Assembly (NCBI GenBank): GCA_913020295.1
Contig: CAJWAA010000007.1
Span: 43,178 to 107,177, forward strand
Direction of reading: 5' to 3'
Origin: an uncultured Flavobacteriaceae bacterium
GTDB taxonomy: Bacteria > Bacteroidota > Bacteroidia > Flavobacteriales > Flavobacteriaceae
DNA length: 64,000 bases
Shown here one piece after another: positions 1 to 8,811 of this stretch (the first letter of the stretch is position 1; each line of letters begins with the position of its first letter). The position numbers and the translations under genes were made by a program. The notes below the pieces were generated by a model that ran no database searches, was not told the DNA's origin, and saw only the letters and a list, made by a program, of their open reading frames with translations.

Positions 1-1050
1 AAAATACAAAGCCGATAAAACGGTAAAAATATAGGCTTGTAAAAGGGCTACTAATATTTCGATGATGGAAATGGAAAAAGCCAAAATAAAAGACAGGCTG
101 GATCCAATCCAGTTTTTAAATATAAAAATAAGGGCGATCAAACTCATCAATACGATGTGACCTGCCGAAATGTTAGCATACAAACGGATCATCAATGAGA
201 AGGGTTTGATGATCAACCCTAAAAGTTCAATGGGTGCCAAAATGATTTTCATGGGCCATGGTACTCCCGGCATCCAAAAAATATGCTTCCAATAATATTT
301 CTTTCCGACCAAAGTTGTGATCACAAAGGTGATAAGTGCCAAACAAAAGGTGATGGCTATGTTCCCGGTCACATTAATCCCCAGGGGAGTTAATCCCAAA
401 AGGTTTAAAAACCAGATGAAGAAAAAGAGGGTCAACAAATAGCCCATGAACCTCCTGTGATGTTTTTCACCTATATTGGGGATGGCAATTTCGTCCCTTA
501 CATAAAGGACTATGGGTTCAAAAAACCGCCCTACCCCTTTTGCGATCATACCATTCTTTTTATAAGATTGTGCCAAGCCTCTAAACAGGACAAACATTAA
601 CAATGCAGTAAATAAGATGGAGATTACATTTTTGGTAATCGAAAAATCAATGGGCATAGCATTGGTTGGGTGGTGATGTTCGTCATATGTTATAGTCCCT
701 TGGGCATCGGTTCTGTATATTTTGCCGTGGTAGAGTTTATAGTGATTGTCGCCAGAACTAACAACATTTTTTCCGTGCTTAAGTTTGGAAGAGGAAAACA
801 CCTTCAGTCCATCATCCCACAAGATGACCGGCAACGGCATACCAATATTTACTTTTTCGTTGGTAGTTTTATCTTTGTAGGAAAGAAGGTTGAAGTCATG
901 GGAGTCCTGCAAGTGATGAAGAATGTATGCCTTTATTTCAGACTTGAGCTCTCCAGTTTGCTCGACTTCTTTTTTAGATTCTTTTGCGCTTAGGTTACTG
1001 AATGAAGTCAGTATAATAGTATAAAAAAAAAGGTGAATTCCTCTCGGCAT
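1..1050 (-). CDS. atpB: ATP synthase F0 subunit a (partial, C-terminus outside window)
   Basis: Membrane subunit a of F1Fo ATP synthase, which forms the proton half-channels against the c-ring. Reverse translation from ATG 1050 gives about 350 codons without a stop, up to the window edge. It has a signal-like N-terminus, a Bacteroidota-type long periplasmic lead, several hydrophobic helices and the hallmark IKPFSLMIRLYANISAGH segment (complement of about 150-220) with the essential arginine before an AGH motif. The last visible residues LSALYF are close to the usual C-terminus, so only about 10-15 residues are missing. It lies downstream of atpZ and a small membrane gene on the same strand, the usual flavobacterial order. 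An open frame on the opposite strand (670-993) is its shadow. Confidence 0.95.
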   Translation of the reverse strand, partial: MPRGIHLFFYTIILTSFSNLSAKESKKEVEQTGELKSEIKAYILHHLQDSHDFNLLSYKDKTTNEKVNIGMPLPVILWDDGLKVFSSSKLKHGKNVVSSGDNHYKLYHGKIYRTDAQGTITYDEHHHPTNAMPIDFSITKNVISILFTALLMFVLFRGLAQSYKKNGMIAKGVGRFFEPIVLYVRDEIAIPNIGEKHHRRFMGYLLTLFFFIWFLNLLGLTPLGINVTGNIAITFCLALITFVITTLVGKKYYWKHIFWMPGVPWPMKIILAPIELLGLIIKPFSLMIRLYANISAGHIVLMSLIALIFIFKNWIGSSLSFILAFSISIIEILVALLQAYIFTVLSALYF

Positions 1051-1151
1051 AATAACCAATAAACTAATGGTTTAATTTGGTGCAAATGTAAGTTATTCGA
1101 CCCTTAAATAAAATACTTTTTAAGATATATTTTTTTGGTTTGGGTAAAAGA

Positions 1152-1538
1152 TCAATTCTTCCGATTTAAAATTTTAATCAATTCATGGATCTCAAGGGTG
1201 AGGGCGGCAACATATGGAATGAAAAAACTTAAAAATTCCTGAGCTCGTGACAAGCCAATGCGTTGAAAACTTGGGTAGATCAATGTGAAAAAAAGCAAAA
1301 ACTTCAGTCCAGTGGTCAGCAAAAAAACCCATCCTAAAATAGTGGGGTTGTATTTTGACACAAAAAGAAGCAATAAGAAAAAAGCCAAAGTGATTAGGGT
1401 GTTAAAAAGATAACAAACCTTTAAAATGTTGCCTTGAACTAATAATCCCAATCGGTCTGCTACTAAAGTATGAAGCAAAAACAAGCAAATGATCAATAAA
1501 AGAAGCCTTGAGCAAAATCTTAGTAGTAATGCAATCAC
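1152..1538 (-). CDS. Small polytopic membrane protein of the atp cluster
   Basis: 128 residues with about four hydrophobic helices, short charged loops and a basic C-terminus (LNRKN). The start is a GTG, four bases after the atpZ stop. Its place between atpZ and atpB and its topology resemble the uncharacterised small membrane proteins commonly found here in Flavobacteriia (perhaps DUF6168, by memory only). A role in F0 assembly or ion homeostasis is a guess from position. No catalytic motif is visible. Confidence 0.75.
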   Translation of the reverse strand: MIALLLRFCSRLLLLIICLFLLHTLVADRLGLLVQGNILKVCYLFNTLITLAFFLLLLFVSKYNPTILGWVFLLTTGLKFLLFFTLIYPSFQRIGLSRAQEFLSFFIPYVAALTLEIHELIKILNRKN

Positions 1539-1542
1539 AGAA

Positions 1543-1752
1543 TCAACCTCTATTGCCCTGCTTTATTATGACTAGCAATACCAAAATAAGTCCTATGGAG
1601 GAGGTGACCAGGGTTGGCCAGTTATAAGTAATTTCCCATTTTTCTTGTATCCAACCTCCTAAAAAAACCGTTAAGTACATTACTATACCAATTTGAAAAG
1701 CAAGTCCAGAAAAGACCAGCCAATTTTTAGGCTGTTTTTTCATGGGTGTCAT
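1543..1752 (-). CDS. AtpZ/AtpI family protein
   Basis: 69 residues with two transmembrane helices joined by a short loop (FLGGWIQEKWEITYNWPTLV), the usual AtpZ/AtpI shape. Such proteins help assembly of the c-ring or act as Mg/Ca channels; which applies here is unknown. The frame can start at ATG 1752 (MTPMKKQ) or ATG 1743 (MKKQ). Either start lies inside the 3' end of the bactofilin gene, so translation is probably coupled. Same strand as atpB. Confidence 0.85.
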   Translation of the reverse strand: MTPMKKQPKNWLVFSGLAFQIGIVMYLTVFLGGWIQEKWEITYNWPTLVTSSIGLILVLLVIIKQGNRG

Positions 1753-2125
1753 CGGTTTTTTTTACCACCTTAAAGTCTGCTTGATCTGACTCTTTATTCA
1801 TAGAGCAATTAGCATTGAAAGTGGCCCCGGACTCTACTATCAGTTTTCCAATCGAAACATCTCCTTCAATAACACTTGATGATCTTAAACTAAGGGTGTT
1901 GGATACGAATAAGTTTCCGTTTATATTTCCTTCGACATCAGCATTAGAACAACTCACTGTTCCTATGATACTACCCTCTTTTCCTACTACGACTTTACCA
2001 TCGGTTTTAATGGATCCCTCGAGAGTACCATCAATTCTAAAATCTCCATCAGACAGAATTTCTCCTTTTACTTTAGTAGTACTCTCTATGCGACTGTAAT
2101 GTCCGTTAATCTCACTGTTTTTCAT
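1727..2125 (-). CDS. Bactofilin (polymer-forming cytoskeletal protein)
   Basis: 132 residues. The core from about residue 18 to 105 is the right-handed beta-helix typical of bactofilins: repeated G/V/I pattern such as FRIDGTLEGSIKTDGKVVVG and DVEGNINGNLFVSNTL. It is flanked by polar, disordered tails. Bactofilins self-assemble without nucleotide and organise the cell envelope. ATG 2125 lies 14 bp inside the end of porW and the stop lies inside atpZ, so the three genes overlap and are presumably one transcript. An open frame on the opposite strand (1815-2099) is a shadow. Confidence 0.92.
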   Translation of the reverse strand: MKNSEINGHYSRIESTTKVKGEILSDGDFRIDGTLEGSIKTDGKVVVGKEGSIIGTVSCSNADVEGNINGNLFVSNTLSLRSSSVIEGDVSIGKLIVESGATFNANCSMNKESDQADFKVVKKTDDTHEKTA

Positions 2126-4595
2126 TGTTCAGTTGTATTTTGTCCAAAAGCATTTTTTTATAATCGGCCGATAAAACTACAAAATTATTTGTATTTATGA
2201 TTTCTTGTTCTCCCTCATCAAACCTCTTTTTCCATTCATTGAGTTTTTTTCTGTTTCTAATTCCGTGTAAAACCAAATAGGTTTGATCTTGATCAAAACG
2301 ATCCTCAGACAAAAACCAGCGTGTGTCTGGGGTTTCTTCTAAAGCATCTTGGAGTTTAGATTTGATTTTTTTTAAAGAAACGGTATCCTTGACATTGAAG
2401 GTAAAAATCCATTTGTAGTTTATATATATACTGTTGTTGTTTTCTATTGAGTCTGTGGCTTTAATTTGTAGAACCATCTCTTGGGCTTTAATGGCCTCAG
2501 GTGATTCAGGATATTTAAGCAAAATTGTTTTTAAAGACTTTTCCCACTCGCTCCTTCCTTTTAAACGACCCTGATAATTGGCCATCAAAAGATCGAATTT
2601 TGACTGAACAGGGGTTCCGCTAAGCAGTACCCGAAAAGATTCAGCTTTTTCAGCCAATAGATCAAAATCCCCTTTTTGATAGGTTTTAACCAAGTTTTGA
2701 TAAATCTTTTCGGGAGTTTGGAAATCGGACTGACCAAATTCGTCTGGATTAGAAAGAATTTTAGCGTAGGGGGACTCAGGGTGGTCAGATACGATGCGAT
2801 TATAATATTGCTCTGCTTTTTGAGGAAATTTTTTTTCATTGATCTTATAAAGATGGTAAAGTGCAGGGGCTGCGATCTCATCAGGTGGATTCAGACTAAT
2901 CAGATGGTCCAGTCGGTTTTGTGCCAATTTGTTGTTCTTAAAACTCTCTTTGTAAATCATACCCAACTGTAAATAAGCATTCTGGTTCAACTTTTTGATA
3001 CTGTCGATCTCTACTTTGGTCTGGGGCAATGCATTGACATAATTTTCGGGTTTTTCAACAAAAAAAGTTTCGATATTTATTTGTTCTTTTTCTTCGATCC
3101 CACTGGATACATCGAGAATGGAACTAACCGCTGATGCAATGGCCCAGTTATCCAAATTAGGACGATCACCCCATGTGGAGCGAAATTTTTGTTGACCTTG
3201 AACCACAAGCTTAGGATTATAGAAGTAAAAGGAGTTGGCCTCATTGCCTTTGTTAAAAAAGGGGAAGATTCCTTTTTCTTCCGTAACAACCTTTGCCAAC
3301 GCCTGTGCATCTTTTTTTTCAATGTAATTTTGGAAATATTCTAATTGAGCCTTTTTGCTCAGTTTAGTTAGATAAAGTAAGCTGTCTGTTGTTAGGACTA
3401 TGTTCTCATATTTGATAACACCATTGAGATTGTCCCTTTCTCTTTGCGTTCTCCTTTTTTCAATAGTTTCATCGGGTATAGTGCTGAGTAGACTGTCTAG
3501 ATAGGCTCCTGTATAGACGTAATTACCTATTGCAAAATTAAAATTGGCCAAATCCCTGTAATTTGCCTTTTTGGTCGGTAAATCCAAATTTTCGGATTTT
3601 AAGGATTGGTTGAGGTAGTATTCGCCAAGACTGTCTTGATCTCGCTGAAAATAATGAATACCAATAGCGCGATTGATCCAATGATCAAAAATATAGTTTT
3701 CATAATTTTTAGCAAGTTTTTCATATAGTTCTATGGGGTCCAAACTGTCGCGTGTACTTCTGATCTGGAGTCTTTTGATTTGAGCATTGATCCAATATTT
3801 ACGGGTGGTTTTTCTGTTGAGTCCCACAACTTGTTCAAAGGCCAATAGGGCAGAATCCGATTTTTTTAGCCTTTCATAAAGTTGCCCTGTGAGGAAGTAA
3901 TATCGGCCTTTAATGCGATTCTGTTTGGCCGTTAGAGCCGCATTCCTTAAATAGTAAACTGCTGAGTCTAATTGTTTGATGTTGATAAAGGCCTGAGATA
4001 TAGCCGCGTTAGCCGGGCTGTGGAATTTACTGCTTGGAGTTATGGATCGGGCCAAGCTTCTTAGATTTTTTATAGCAAGCTCATTGTTCCTTAACCGAAT
4101 GTTGGTTTTTTCGCGCCATATTCTCCCCTCTACATAGGTTTTACTATCGGCGTAATTTTCCAATAAATAATTAAATGCTTCCATAGCAGGGAAAAAACGT
4201 CTATCGTAGTAGCGGGCTTTTCCCAAAAGCAAATAGGCTTCATCAATTTTGTTATTGCGCTGTAAACCATCTATATTCATTGAGTGCTTTTGAATAGCTT
4301 TTACAGCTTTTTCCTCAGCACGGCCAAAACCTGGAACAATTGTGGTCTGATCCATACGCTCACCGTTAAGGGCTATGGGTTCGACCTCTAAGAGTTTGAA
4401 AAAGTTGTCATCATGGGCTTGCTCTAAAATAGATTGCCCCACTTTAAAAGCTTCCTTTCCGTTGAAAAGTACATTGAATTTAGTATTTAAAGAGTGGTAG
4501 CCTCTATTAAGCATTTTATTTTTTTGGGTAGAACATCCCCACAACAAAAGGATTGCCAAAATAGATAATAAGGATGAAGTGATATCTTTTTTCAA
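2112..4595 (-). CDS. porW: PorW/SprE-type lipoprotein with TPR repeats (T9SS and gliding)
   Basis: 827 residues. The N-terminus is a lipoprotein signal with lipobox (LLLWGC, Cys about 21), followed by a long helical region rich in tetratricopeptide-like repeats (for example ARYYDRRFFPAMEAFNYLLE). Size, the start of the mature protein (KNMLNRGYHSLNTKFNVLFNG) and TPR content match PorW/SprE, an outer-membrane lipoprotein needed for type IX secretion and gliding in Bacteroidota. The start is TTG at 4595; no ATG fits the signal peptide. It heads the leftward cluster porW, bactofilin, atpZ, membrane protein, atpB. Confidence 0.88.
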   Translation of the reverse strand: MKKDITSSLLSILAILLLWGCSTQKNKMLNRGYHSLNTKFNVLFNGKEAFKVGQSILEQAHDDNFFKLLEVEPIALNGERMDQTTIVPGFGRAEEKAVKAIQKHSMNIDGLQRNNKIDEAYLLLGKARYYDRRFFPAMEAFNYLLENYADSKTYVEGRIWREKTNIRLRNNELAIKNLRSLARSITPSSKFHSPANAAISQAFINIKQLDSAVYYLRNAALTAKQNRIKGRYYFLTGQLYERLKKSDSALLAFEQVVGLNRKTTRKYWINAQIKRLQIRSTRDSLDPIELYEKLAKNYENYIFDHWINRAIGIHYFQRDQDSLGEYYLNQSLKSENLDLPTKKANYRDLANFNFAIGNYVYTGAYLDSLLSTIPDETIEKRRTQRERDNLNGVIKYENIVLTTDSLLYLTKLSKKAQLEYFQNYIEKKDAQALAKVVTEEKGIFPFFNKGNEANSFYFYNPKLVVQGQQKFRSTWGDRPNLDNWAIASAVSSILDVSSGIEEKEQINIETFFVEKPENYVNALPQTKVEIDSIKKLNQNAYLQLGMIYKESFKNNKLAQNRLDHLISLNPPDEIAAPALYHLYKINEKKFPQKAEQYYNRIVSDHPESPYAKILSNPDEFGQSDFQTPEKIYQNLVKTYQKGDFDLLAEKAESFRVLLSGTPVQSKFDLLMANYQGRLKGRSEWEKSLKTILLKYPESPEAIKAQEMVLQIKATDSIENNNSIYINYKWIFTFNVKDTVSLKKIKSKLQDALEETPDTRWFLSEDRFDQDQTYLVLHGIRNRKKLNEWKKRFDEGEQEIINTNNFVVLSADYKKMLLDKIQLNNEKQ

Positions 4596-4782
4596 CAGTA
4601 ATGGTTTAATATTATAACTAAAAATGATGAGGTTTAGTATGCGTTTAAATTATACAATTTACTTCCTATTAGCCAAAGGTTTTGGAATTTGTGGCCAGGT
4701 TTTTTATTGGCTAAGCTTTCTCTAATATAACAATCCACTCTCAAACCTGTTTAACATGTTTCAAATTGACAAAAGTTTGATA

Positions 4783-4812
4783 TTGTTATTGTTTTATTTT
4801 AAAATAACTTTG
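4783..4812 (+). promoter_or_regulatory. Bacteroidota-type promoter for the reductase gene
   Basis: TTG at 4783-4785, a 19-nt spacer and TAACTTTG at 4805-4812 match the flavobacterial consensus TTG-N17-23-TAnnTTTG. The predicted transcription start falls near 4818, about 8 nt before the ATG at 4827, so the leader is very short and A/T rich with no Shine-Dalgarno sequence. Confidence 0.6.
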
Positions 4813-4826
4813 CATAAATATTCACT

Positions 4827-5864
4827 ATGTCAGAAATGTATCCTCTGGTAATTTCGAAAATCACCAGAAACACTCAAAATGCTGTTTTGATTTCTTTTAA
4901 GGTTTCTGAAGCAGAAAATGAAATTTTTCGATTTGAAGCAGGGCAATACTTGACCCTCGAAACGAATATAAACGAAAAATCAGTAAGACGATCTTACTCT
5001 ATTTGCAGTGGTGTAAATGAGGTGCTTCAAGTGGGAATCAAAGAAGTTCCTGAGGGTCTTTTTTCGACTCATGCCAATCGATCACTTCGTGAAGAAGATA
5101 TCATTATGGTAGCTCCTCCCGAAGGTCGTTTTCGATACATACCCTCTCCTCAAGGCCAAACATTGGTTGGCTTTGCTGCAGGAAGTGGTATTACCCCTAT
5201 AATGTCAATTCTAAAAACAGCACTTTTGGATCATGTCGACAATCGTTTTCATTTAGTTTATGGGAACAAAAAACCAAAGGAGACAATGTTTTACAATGAA
5301 TTAAAGGATTTGGAGAAAGAATTTAAAGGGCGCCTTTCGATTCAATGGATATTCAGTCAGGCCAATATTAAGGGGAGTCTTTTTGGACGTATTAACTCCG
5401 ACATTGTCAAAAATGCCCTAAAATATCTGGAAAAGAATGTCAATAAGTTCTTCATTTGTGGTCCTGAAAGAATGATCGAAACTGTCTCCAACAACTTATT
5501 AGATGATGGAATTGATAAAACATCGATTCTGTTTGAACTGTTTAGTTCATCAGTCAAATCAGAGGAGATCAAAGGAAAAACCAAAAGCACGTTGTTGGAA
5601 ATCATCTATGATGAGTTGACCCACAAGTTTGAAAACATGGATGGTAAAAGCGTATTGGACACCGCCCTTCAAAACAATCTCGAAGTCCCCTATTCCTGCC
5701 AAGGAGGGGTTTGCTCTAGTTGCATCGCACGTATCAAATCCGGAACGGCAGAAATGGCTGCCAATCAGATATTAACCGATGAAGAAATCGAAGAAGGGCT
5801 GATTTTGACCTGCCTAGCACACCCCACTAGTAGCCACTTAGTGGTGGACTATGACGATGTTTAG
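4827..5864 (+). CDS. Ferredoxin-NAD(P) reductase-like protein with C-terminal 2Fe-2S domain (PaaE type)
   Basis: 345 residues in three parts. An FAD-binding domain has RRSYSIC at 54-60. An NAD(P)-binding domain has GFAAGSGITPI at about 114-124 and CGPERM. A plant-type 2Fe-2S domain has cysteines at about 291, 296, 299 and 329 (YSCQGGVCSSC...LTC). This is the architecture of PaaE, the electron-donor subunit of phenylacetyl-CoA epoxygenase. No paaABCD genes are adjacent, so it may serve another oxygenase or desaturase. It is monocistronic behind its own promoter and convergent with the glycosyltransferase. Confidence 0.85.
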   Translation: MSEMYPLVISKITRNTQNAVLISFKVSEAENEIFRFEAGQYLTLETNINEKSVRRSYSICSGVNEVLQVGIKEVPEGLFSTHANRSLREEDIIMVAPPEGRFRYIPSPQGQTLVGFAAGSGITPIMSILKTALLDHVDNRFHLVYGNKKPKETMFYNELKDLEKEFKGRLSIQWIFSQANIKGSLFGRINSDIVKNALKYLEKNVNKFFICGPERMIETVSNNLLDDGIDKTSILFELFSSSVKSEEIKGKTKSTLLEIIYDELTHKFENMDGKSVLDTALQNNLEVPYSCQGGVCSSCIARIKSGTAEMAANQILTDEEIEEGLILTCLAHPTSSHLVVDYDDV

Positions 5865-5880
5865 AGTGATACTACTCTAA
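5861..5880. terminator. Bidirectional hairpin over two stop codons
   Basis: TTAGAGT (5861-5867) and ACTCTAA (5874-5880) are perfect 7-bp arms around a 6-nt spacer. The hairpin contains both the reductase stop (5862-5864) and the convergent glycosyltransferase stop (5872-5874). No strong T-run follows, so termination is inferred from position. Confidence 0.4.
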
Positions 5881-6900
5881 TAACTCTAAGGCTTTTTCAA
5901 TTACAGTTTTGGGATTTAATGATCTAAATGCATCCTGATAATTGAGGGGGATAACATTTCCATAAACCGAGGTAGGGATAAGGGGGTATTGGGTTCTGTC
6001 CAAAGTAATGGCGTGATCTAAAGGTTGATTAAAAGGAGAGAATCCACAAAATGGGTGGGTCATTCCCCATAAGGTAAGAACCCTGATCCCTGTATTTGCA
6101 GCCATATGACCATTGGCTGAATCCATGGAGATCATCAAGTCTAGATAGGGCATTAAATCCAACTGCTCTTTAAGTTTAATTTTTTCTGCAGTATTGCAAA
6201 CATTCTTGTAAGCATTTTCCCACACCTCCAGTTGTTCTTGTTCTTTTTTCCCTGCCCCAAAAAGAAAAATTTGATGATCTTTTTGTAAAAAATTAATAAC
6301 ATGTTGCATTAGATCCAAGGGATAAATCTTACCCAGATGATTGGCAAAAGGGGCGATCCCTATCCATTTTTTTTCACTACTTCCAAATAAAGATTCTATA
6401 CTTTGAGGGAGTTCATTCTTCTCGGGGAACTCATGTTCTTCAAATGAAATAGGAAGTTCCAACTTTCTAAAAACATCTGCGTAACGATAGCAGGTGTGGG
6501 TAAGGGGTTGAAATTTTTTATTTTTCCTTCGGGTAAGTGCTTTTTTTTCTAACCGCCCTTTGTAAACGGATTTAACCTTATAACCGTGCAACTTAAAAAA
6601 AAGATTCAGAAAATAGGTCCGGATCACACTGTGAAGATCTGCAACCATCGAAAAAGGGATAGTTTTGAGTTCTTGAAATAAACTCCATAGCCCCTTTATA
6701 CCCTTATGCCGACCATTGAAATCTGTAGGATAAAAATTAAAGTTTTCAAATTCCTGAAAAAGTGGTGCGACATCTGGTCTACTAACAAAAGTTATTTTGA
6801 GACGGGGATAAGCTTTGTATAGGCAACGAATCACAGGAACCGTCATGGCTACATCTCCCAGGGCGGAGAACCGAATCAACAGCAAGTGAGGGTCTTTCAT
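5872..6900 (-). CDS. Glycosyltransferase family 9 (heptosyltransferase-like)
   Basis: 342 residues. The N-terminus LLIRFSALGDVAMTVPVIR is the GT9/ADP-heptose transferase signature. The C-terminal half has the nucleotide-sugar site region (WIGIAPFA..., LISMDSANGHMAANTG, TLWGMTHPFCGF). GT9 enzymes add sugars to the lipopolysaccharide core at the cytoplasmic membrane. It follows the DUF4254 gene by 6 bp, so the two are probably co-transcribed. The exact sugar cannot be told from sequence. Confidence 0.88.
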   Translation of the reverse strand: MKDPHLLLIRFSALGDVAMTVPVIRCLYKAYPRLKITFVSRPDVAPLFQEFENFNFYPTDFNGRHKGIKGLWSLFQELKTIPFSMVADLHSVIRTYFLNLFFKLHGYKVKSVYKGRLEKKALTRRKNKKFQPLTHTCYRYADVFRKLELPISFEEHEFPEKNELPQSIESLFGSSEKKWIGIAPFANHLGKIYPLDLMQHVINFLQKDHQIFLFGAGKKEQEQLEVWENAYKNVCNTAEKIKLKEQLDLMPYLDLMISMDSANGHMAANTGIRVLTLWGMTHPFCGFSPFNQPLDHAITLDRTQYPLIPTSVYGNVIPLNYQDAFRSLNPKTVIEKALELLE

Positions 6901-6906
6901 AGTTGA

Positions 6907-7539
6907 CTAGGATTTATCCTTGTACAAAACAGGGTTGGTATCCTCATCATTGTACATTTTCATTTGCTTATAAACCTTCATGTACTTGGACCCACTTGCA
7001 ATGTCTCGAAGGAGATCGTCAATAGCAAAACTGAGATCTTTTCTTTGAGTAAGTAACACTTTTAGTTTGGCATTGCATTTTTCTCGATGAGATTCACTGG
7101 CCTCATTACGATTCGCCTCTTCTTCCATGTGGTAAATTTTTAATTGCAAAATAGACAAGCGATCCAGAGCCCAAGCTGGACTTTCAGAGTTTATTGAGGC
7201 ATCCTTTTGAGGCTCAACGTGTTTGAAATGATTGAGAAAAAAGCTGTCGATATATTCCACTGTATCAGTTCTGTCTTGGTTGGAAGTGTCAATTAATCTT
7301 TTGATTTTCATGCCCTTAACGGGGTCAATTTCAGGATCTCTAATGAGATCTTCATAATGCCATTGAACGGTATCAATCCAGTTTTTTCGGTAGAGTAAAT
7401 GTTCCAGAGAATCGTCAGGATATGGGTTTTCGAAATCTTGATCTATCTTGTCTAAAAGGTGATATTTATCAATGCTTTCTTTGAATATTGTAATGGAAAG
7501 TTGTGCGGTTGAATATTGGCTCATGTCTGCAGTTTTCAT
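6907..7539 (-). CDS. DUF4254 family protein
   Basis: 210 residues, hydrophilic and largely helical. It contains HLLYRKNWIDTVQWHYEDLIRDPEIDP, typical of DUF4254, and a C-terminal region with conserved polar helices (LTQRKDLSFAIDDLLRDI). Function unknown. In Flavobacteriia it regularly sits next to a GT9 glycosyltransferase, which suggests a role in lipopolysaccharide or glycan assembly. ATG start; the gap to the membrane gene upstream is only 33 bp. Confidence 0.8.
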   Translation of the reverse strand: MKTADMSQYSTAQLSITIFKESIDKYHLLDKIDQDFENPYPDDSLEHLLYRKNWIDTVQWHYEDLIRDPEIDPVKGMKIKRLIDTSNQDRTDTVEYIDSFFLNHFKHVEPQKDASINSESPAWALDRLSILQLKIYHMEEEANRNEASESHREKCNAKLKVLLTQRKDLSFAIDDLLRDIASGSKYMKVYKQMKMYNDEDTNPVLYKDKS

Positions 7540-7572
7540 TGAAACGAATATACAATTTGATCACCAATTTTT

Positions 7573-8541
7573 TTAGTATAGAAATGGCAATTGTAGTGAT
7601 ATAATTCCATAATCAAAAAGTTTGAAGAGTAATATCCCCAAAAATAGAATCGTAAATAAGATATTTTTAAAAGAGTCCGATTTAATACTTTCTAGAAACC
7701 CCCCAAAAAAATATGCCCCTGGAACAAAGCTGATAAACCATCGCTCAGAGGGTGTTTCTTGTCCCAATCGCTCATATACAATGCTGAAAAATAGCCAAAT
7801 AACCATATATAAAAAGTTTGAAAAAAGCTGGGGATAAGAAAATTTTTTGTTTCCTTTCCACTGCCTTATGGTACAAATCATAAAAGAAGTCAGTAGGAAA
7901 GCCAACCAAATAATATCACCATAAAATAGTGTTTGGATGCTCATCAATTTGATCTGTAAGGGAGGGTTTATTAACTCGAAAATTTCGGGAGGCAAGATCC
8001 CTGAAAGACTTGCGAATGTATAAGGAATAATAAAAGTCGGGAGCAGTAAAGCCAAAATATGTTTAATGTCTTTTAATCCTTTTTGGAAAAGTATTAAAAT
8101 GGGAAGGAGATAAAAAATCAAAAATAAATTGTTGAATTGTGTTAGTAAGGATATTATAATAGATAGATCCAGTATACTCTTTTGGGTGTTTTTAGAGTGA
8201 CGTAAATTAATAAAAACAAATTGTCCGTAGACCAATAGAATTACTTGAAGAATGGATGTGAATTTTAGATCAAATGCATAGGGGGAAAAAAGAAAAGCAG
8301 TTGGAAAAGCAATCATATGGATACCAGCTAATTGCCTGCCCTTGATTTGGGTTCCTAGTATTGTCATCATTGAAATGATGGCAACCATTAGGATGACGTT
8401 ACTGATGATATAGTCTATATTAACCAAAAGGGTGGGCTCATTTTTAGAAAGAAAAAAAGATAATGATACCGTAGATATAATAAGAGATATGGAGGTAAAA
8501 TATGTTCTCGGACCAATTGTTTTAAAAATCTTTACTATCAT
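7573..8541 (-). CDS. Polytopic membrane protein (DUF6427-like)
   Basis: 322 residues with about nine to ten hydrophobic helices and few conserved polar residues. The profile and place (next to DUF6341-like, purD and DUF4254) match a flavobacterial family of unknown function named DUF6427. A charged QETPSERWF loop lies near residue 260. Possible roles in lipid or glycan transport are guesses. It is divergent from the small gene at 8584. Confidence 0.72.
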   Translation of the reverse strand: MIVKIFKTIGPRTYFTSISLIISTVSLSFFLSKNEPTLLVNIDYIISNVILMVAIISMMTILGTQIKGRQLAGIHMIAFPTAFLFSPYAFDLKFTSILQVILLVYGQFVFINLRHSKNTQKSILDLSIIISLLTQFNNLFLIFYLLPILILFQKGLKDIKHILALLLPTFIIPYTFASLSGILPPEIFELINPPLQIKLMSIQTLFYGDIIWLAFLLTSFMICTIRQWKGNKKFSYPQLFSNFLYMVIWLFFSIVYERLGQETPSERWFISFVPGAYFFGGFLESIKSDSFKNILFTILFLGILLFKLFDYGIISLQLPFLY

Positions 8542-8583
8542 ATCCGATTTTATTACTTTAGCAATATAAATAAAGAGCTACAA

Positions 8584-8811
8584 ATGAAAAATTTTTTCGA
8601 AGCAATTGCCAGTTTATTTCAAGACCTTTTGTTCCTTCCTTATCAATTGCTTACTCAACTTGAGCCCTTAAGTTGGTGGTTAGCTAATGGAATGAGTTTT
8701 CTTTTTTTAGTGATTGGATTTGTTGCTGCAGTATACTGGATCAGGCAATTACTTAAGTTCGACCAAAGTGGAGAGGAAAACAAAGACTCATCTGCTCATT
8801 CGTTCTTATAG
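8584..8811 (+). CDS. Small single-helix membrane protein (DUF6341-like)
   Basis: 75 residues. An amphipathic N-terminus (MKNFFEAIASLFQDLLFLPYQ) is followed by one transmembrane helix at about 33-52 and a soluble acidic tail. It resembles a family found beside DUF6427 and purD in Flavobacteriaceae, sometimes mislabelled uracil phosphoribosyltransferase. Its end overlaps the convergent purD end by 6 bp. Function unknown. Confidence 0.72.
   Translation: MKNFFEAIASLFQDLLFLPYQLLTQLEPLSWWLANGMSFLFLVIGFVAAVYWIRQLLKFDQSGEENKDSSAHSFL

Noticed and set aside
670..993. 107-codon plus-strand frame
   Set aside because: Antisense to the N-terminal part of atpB, which has clear subunit a features.
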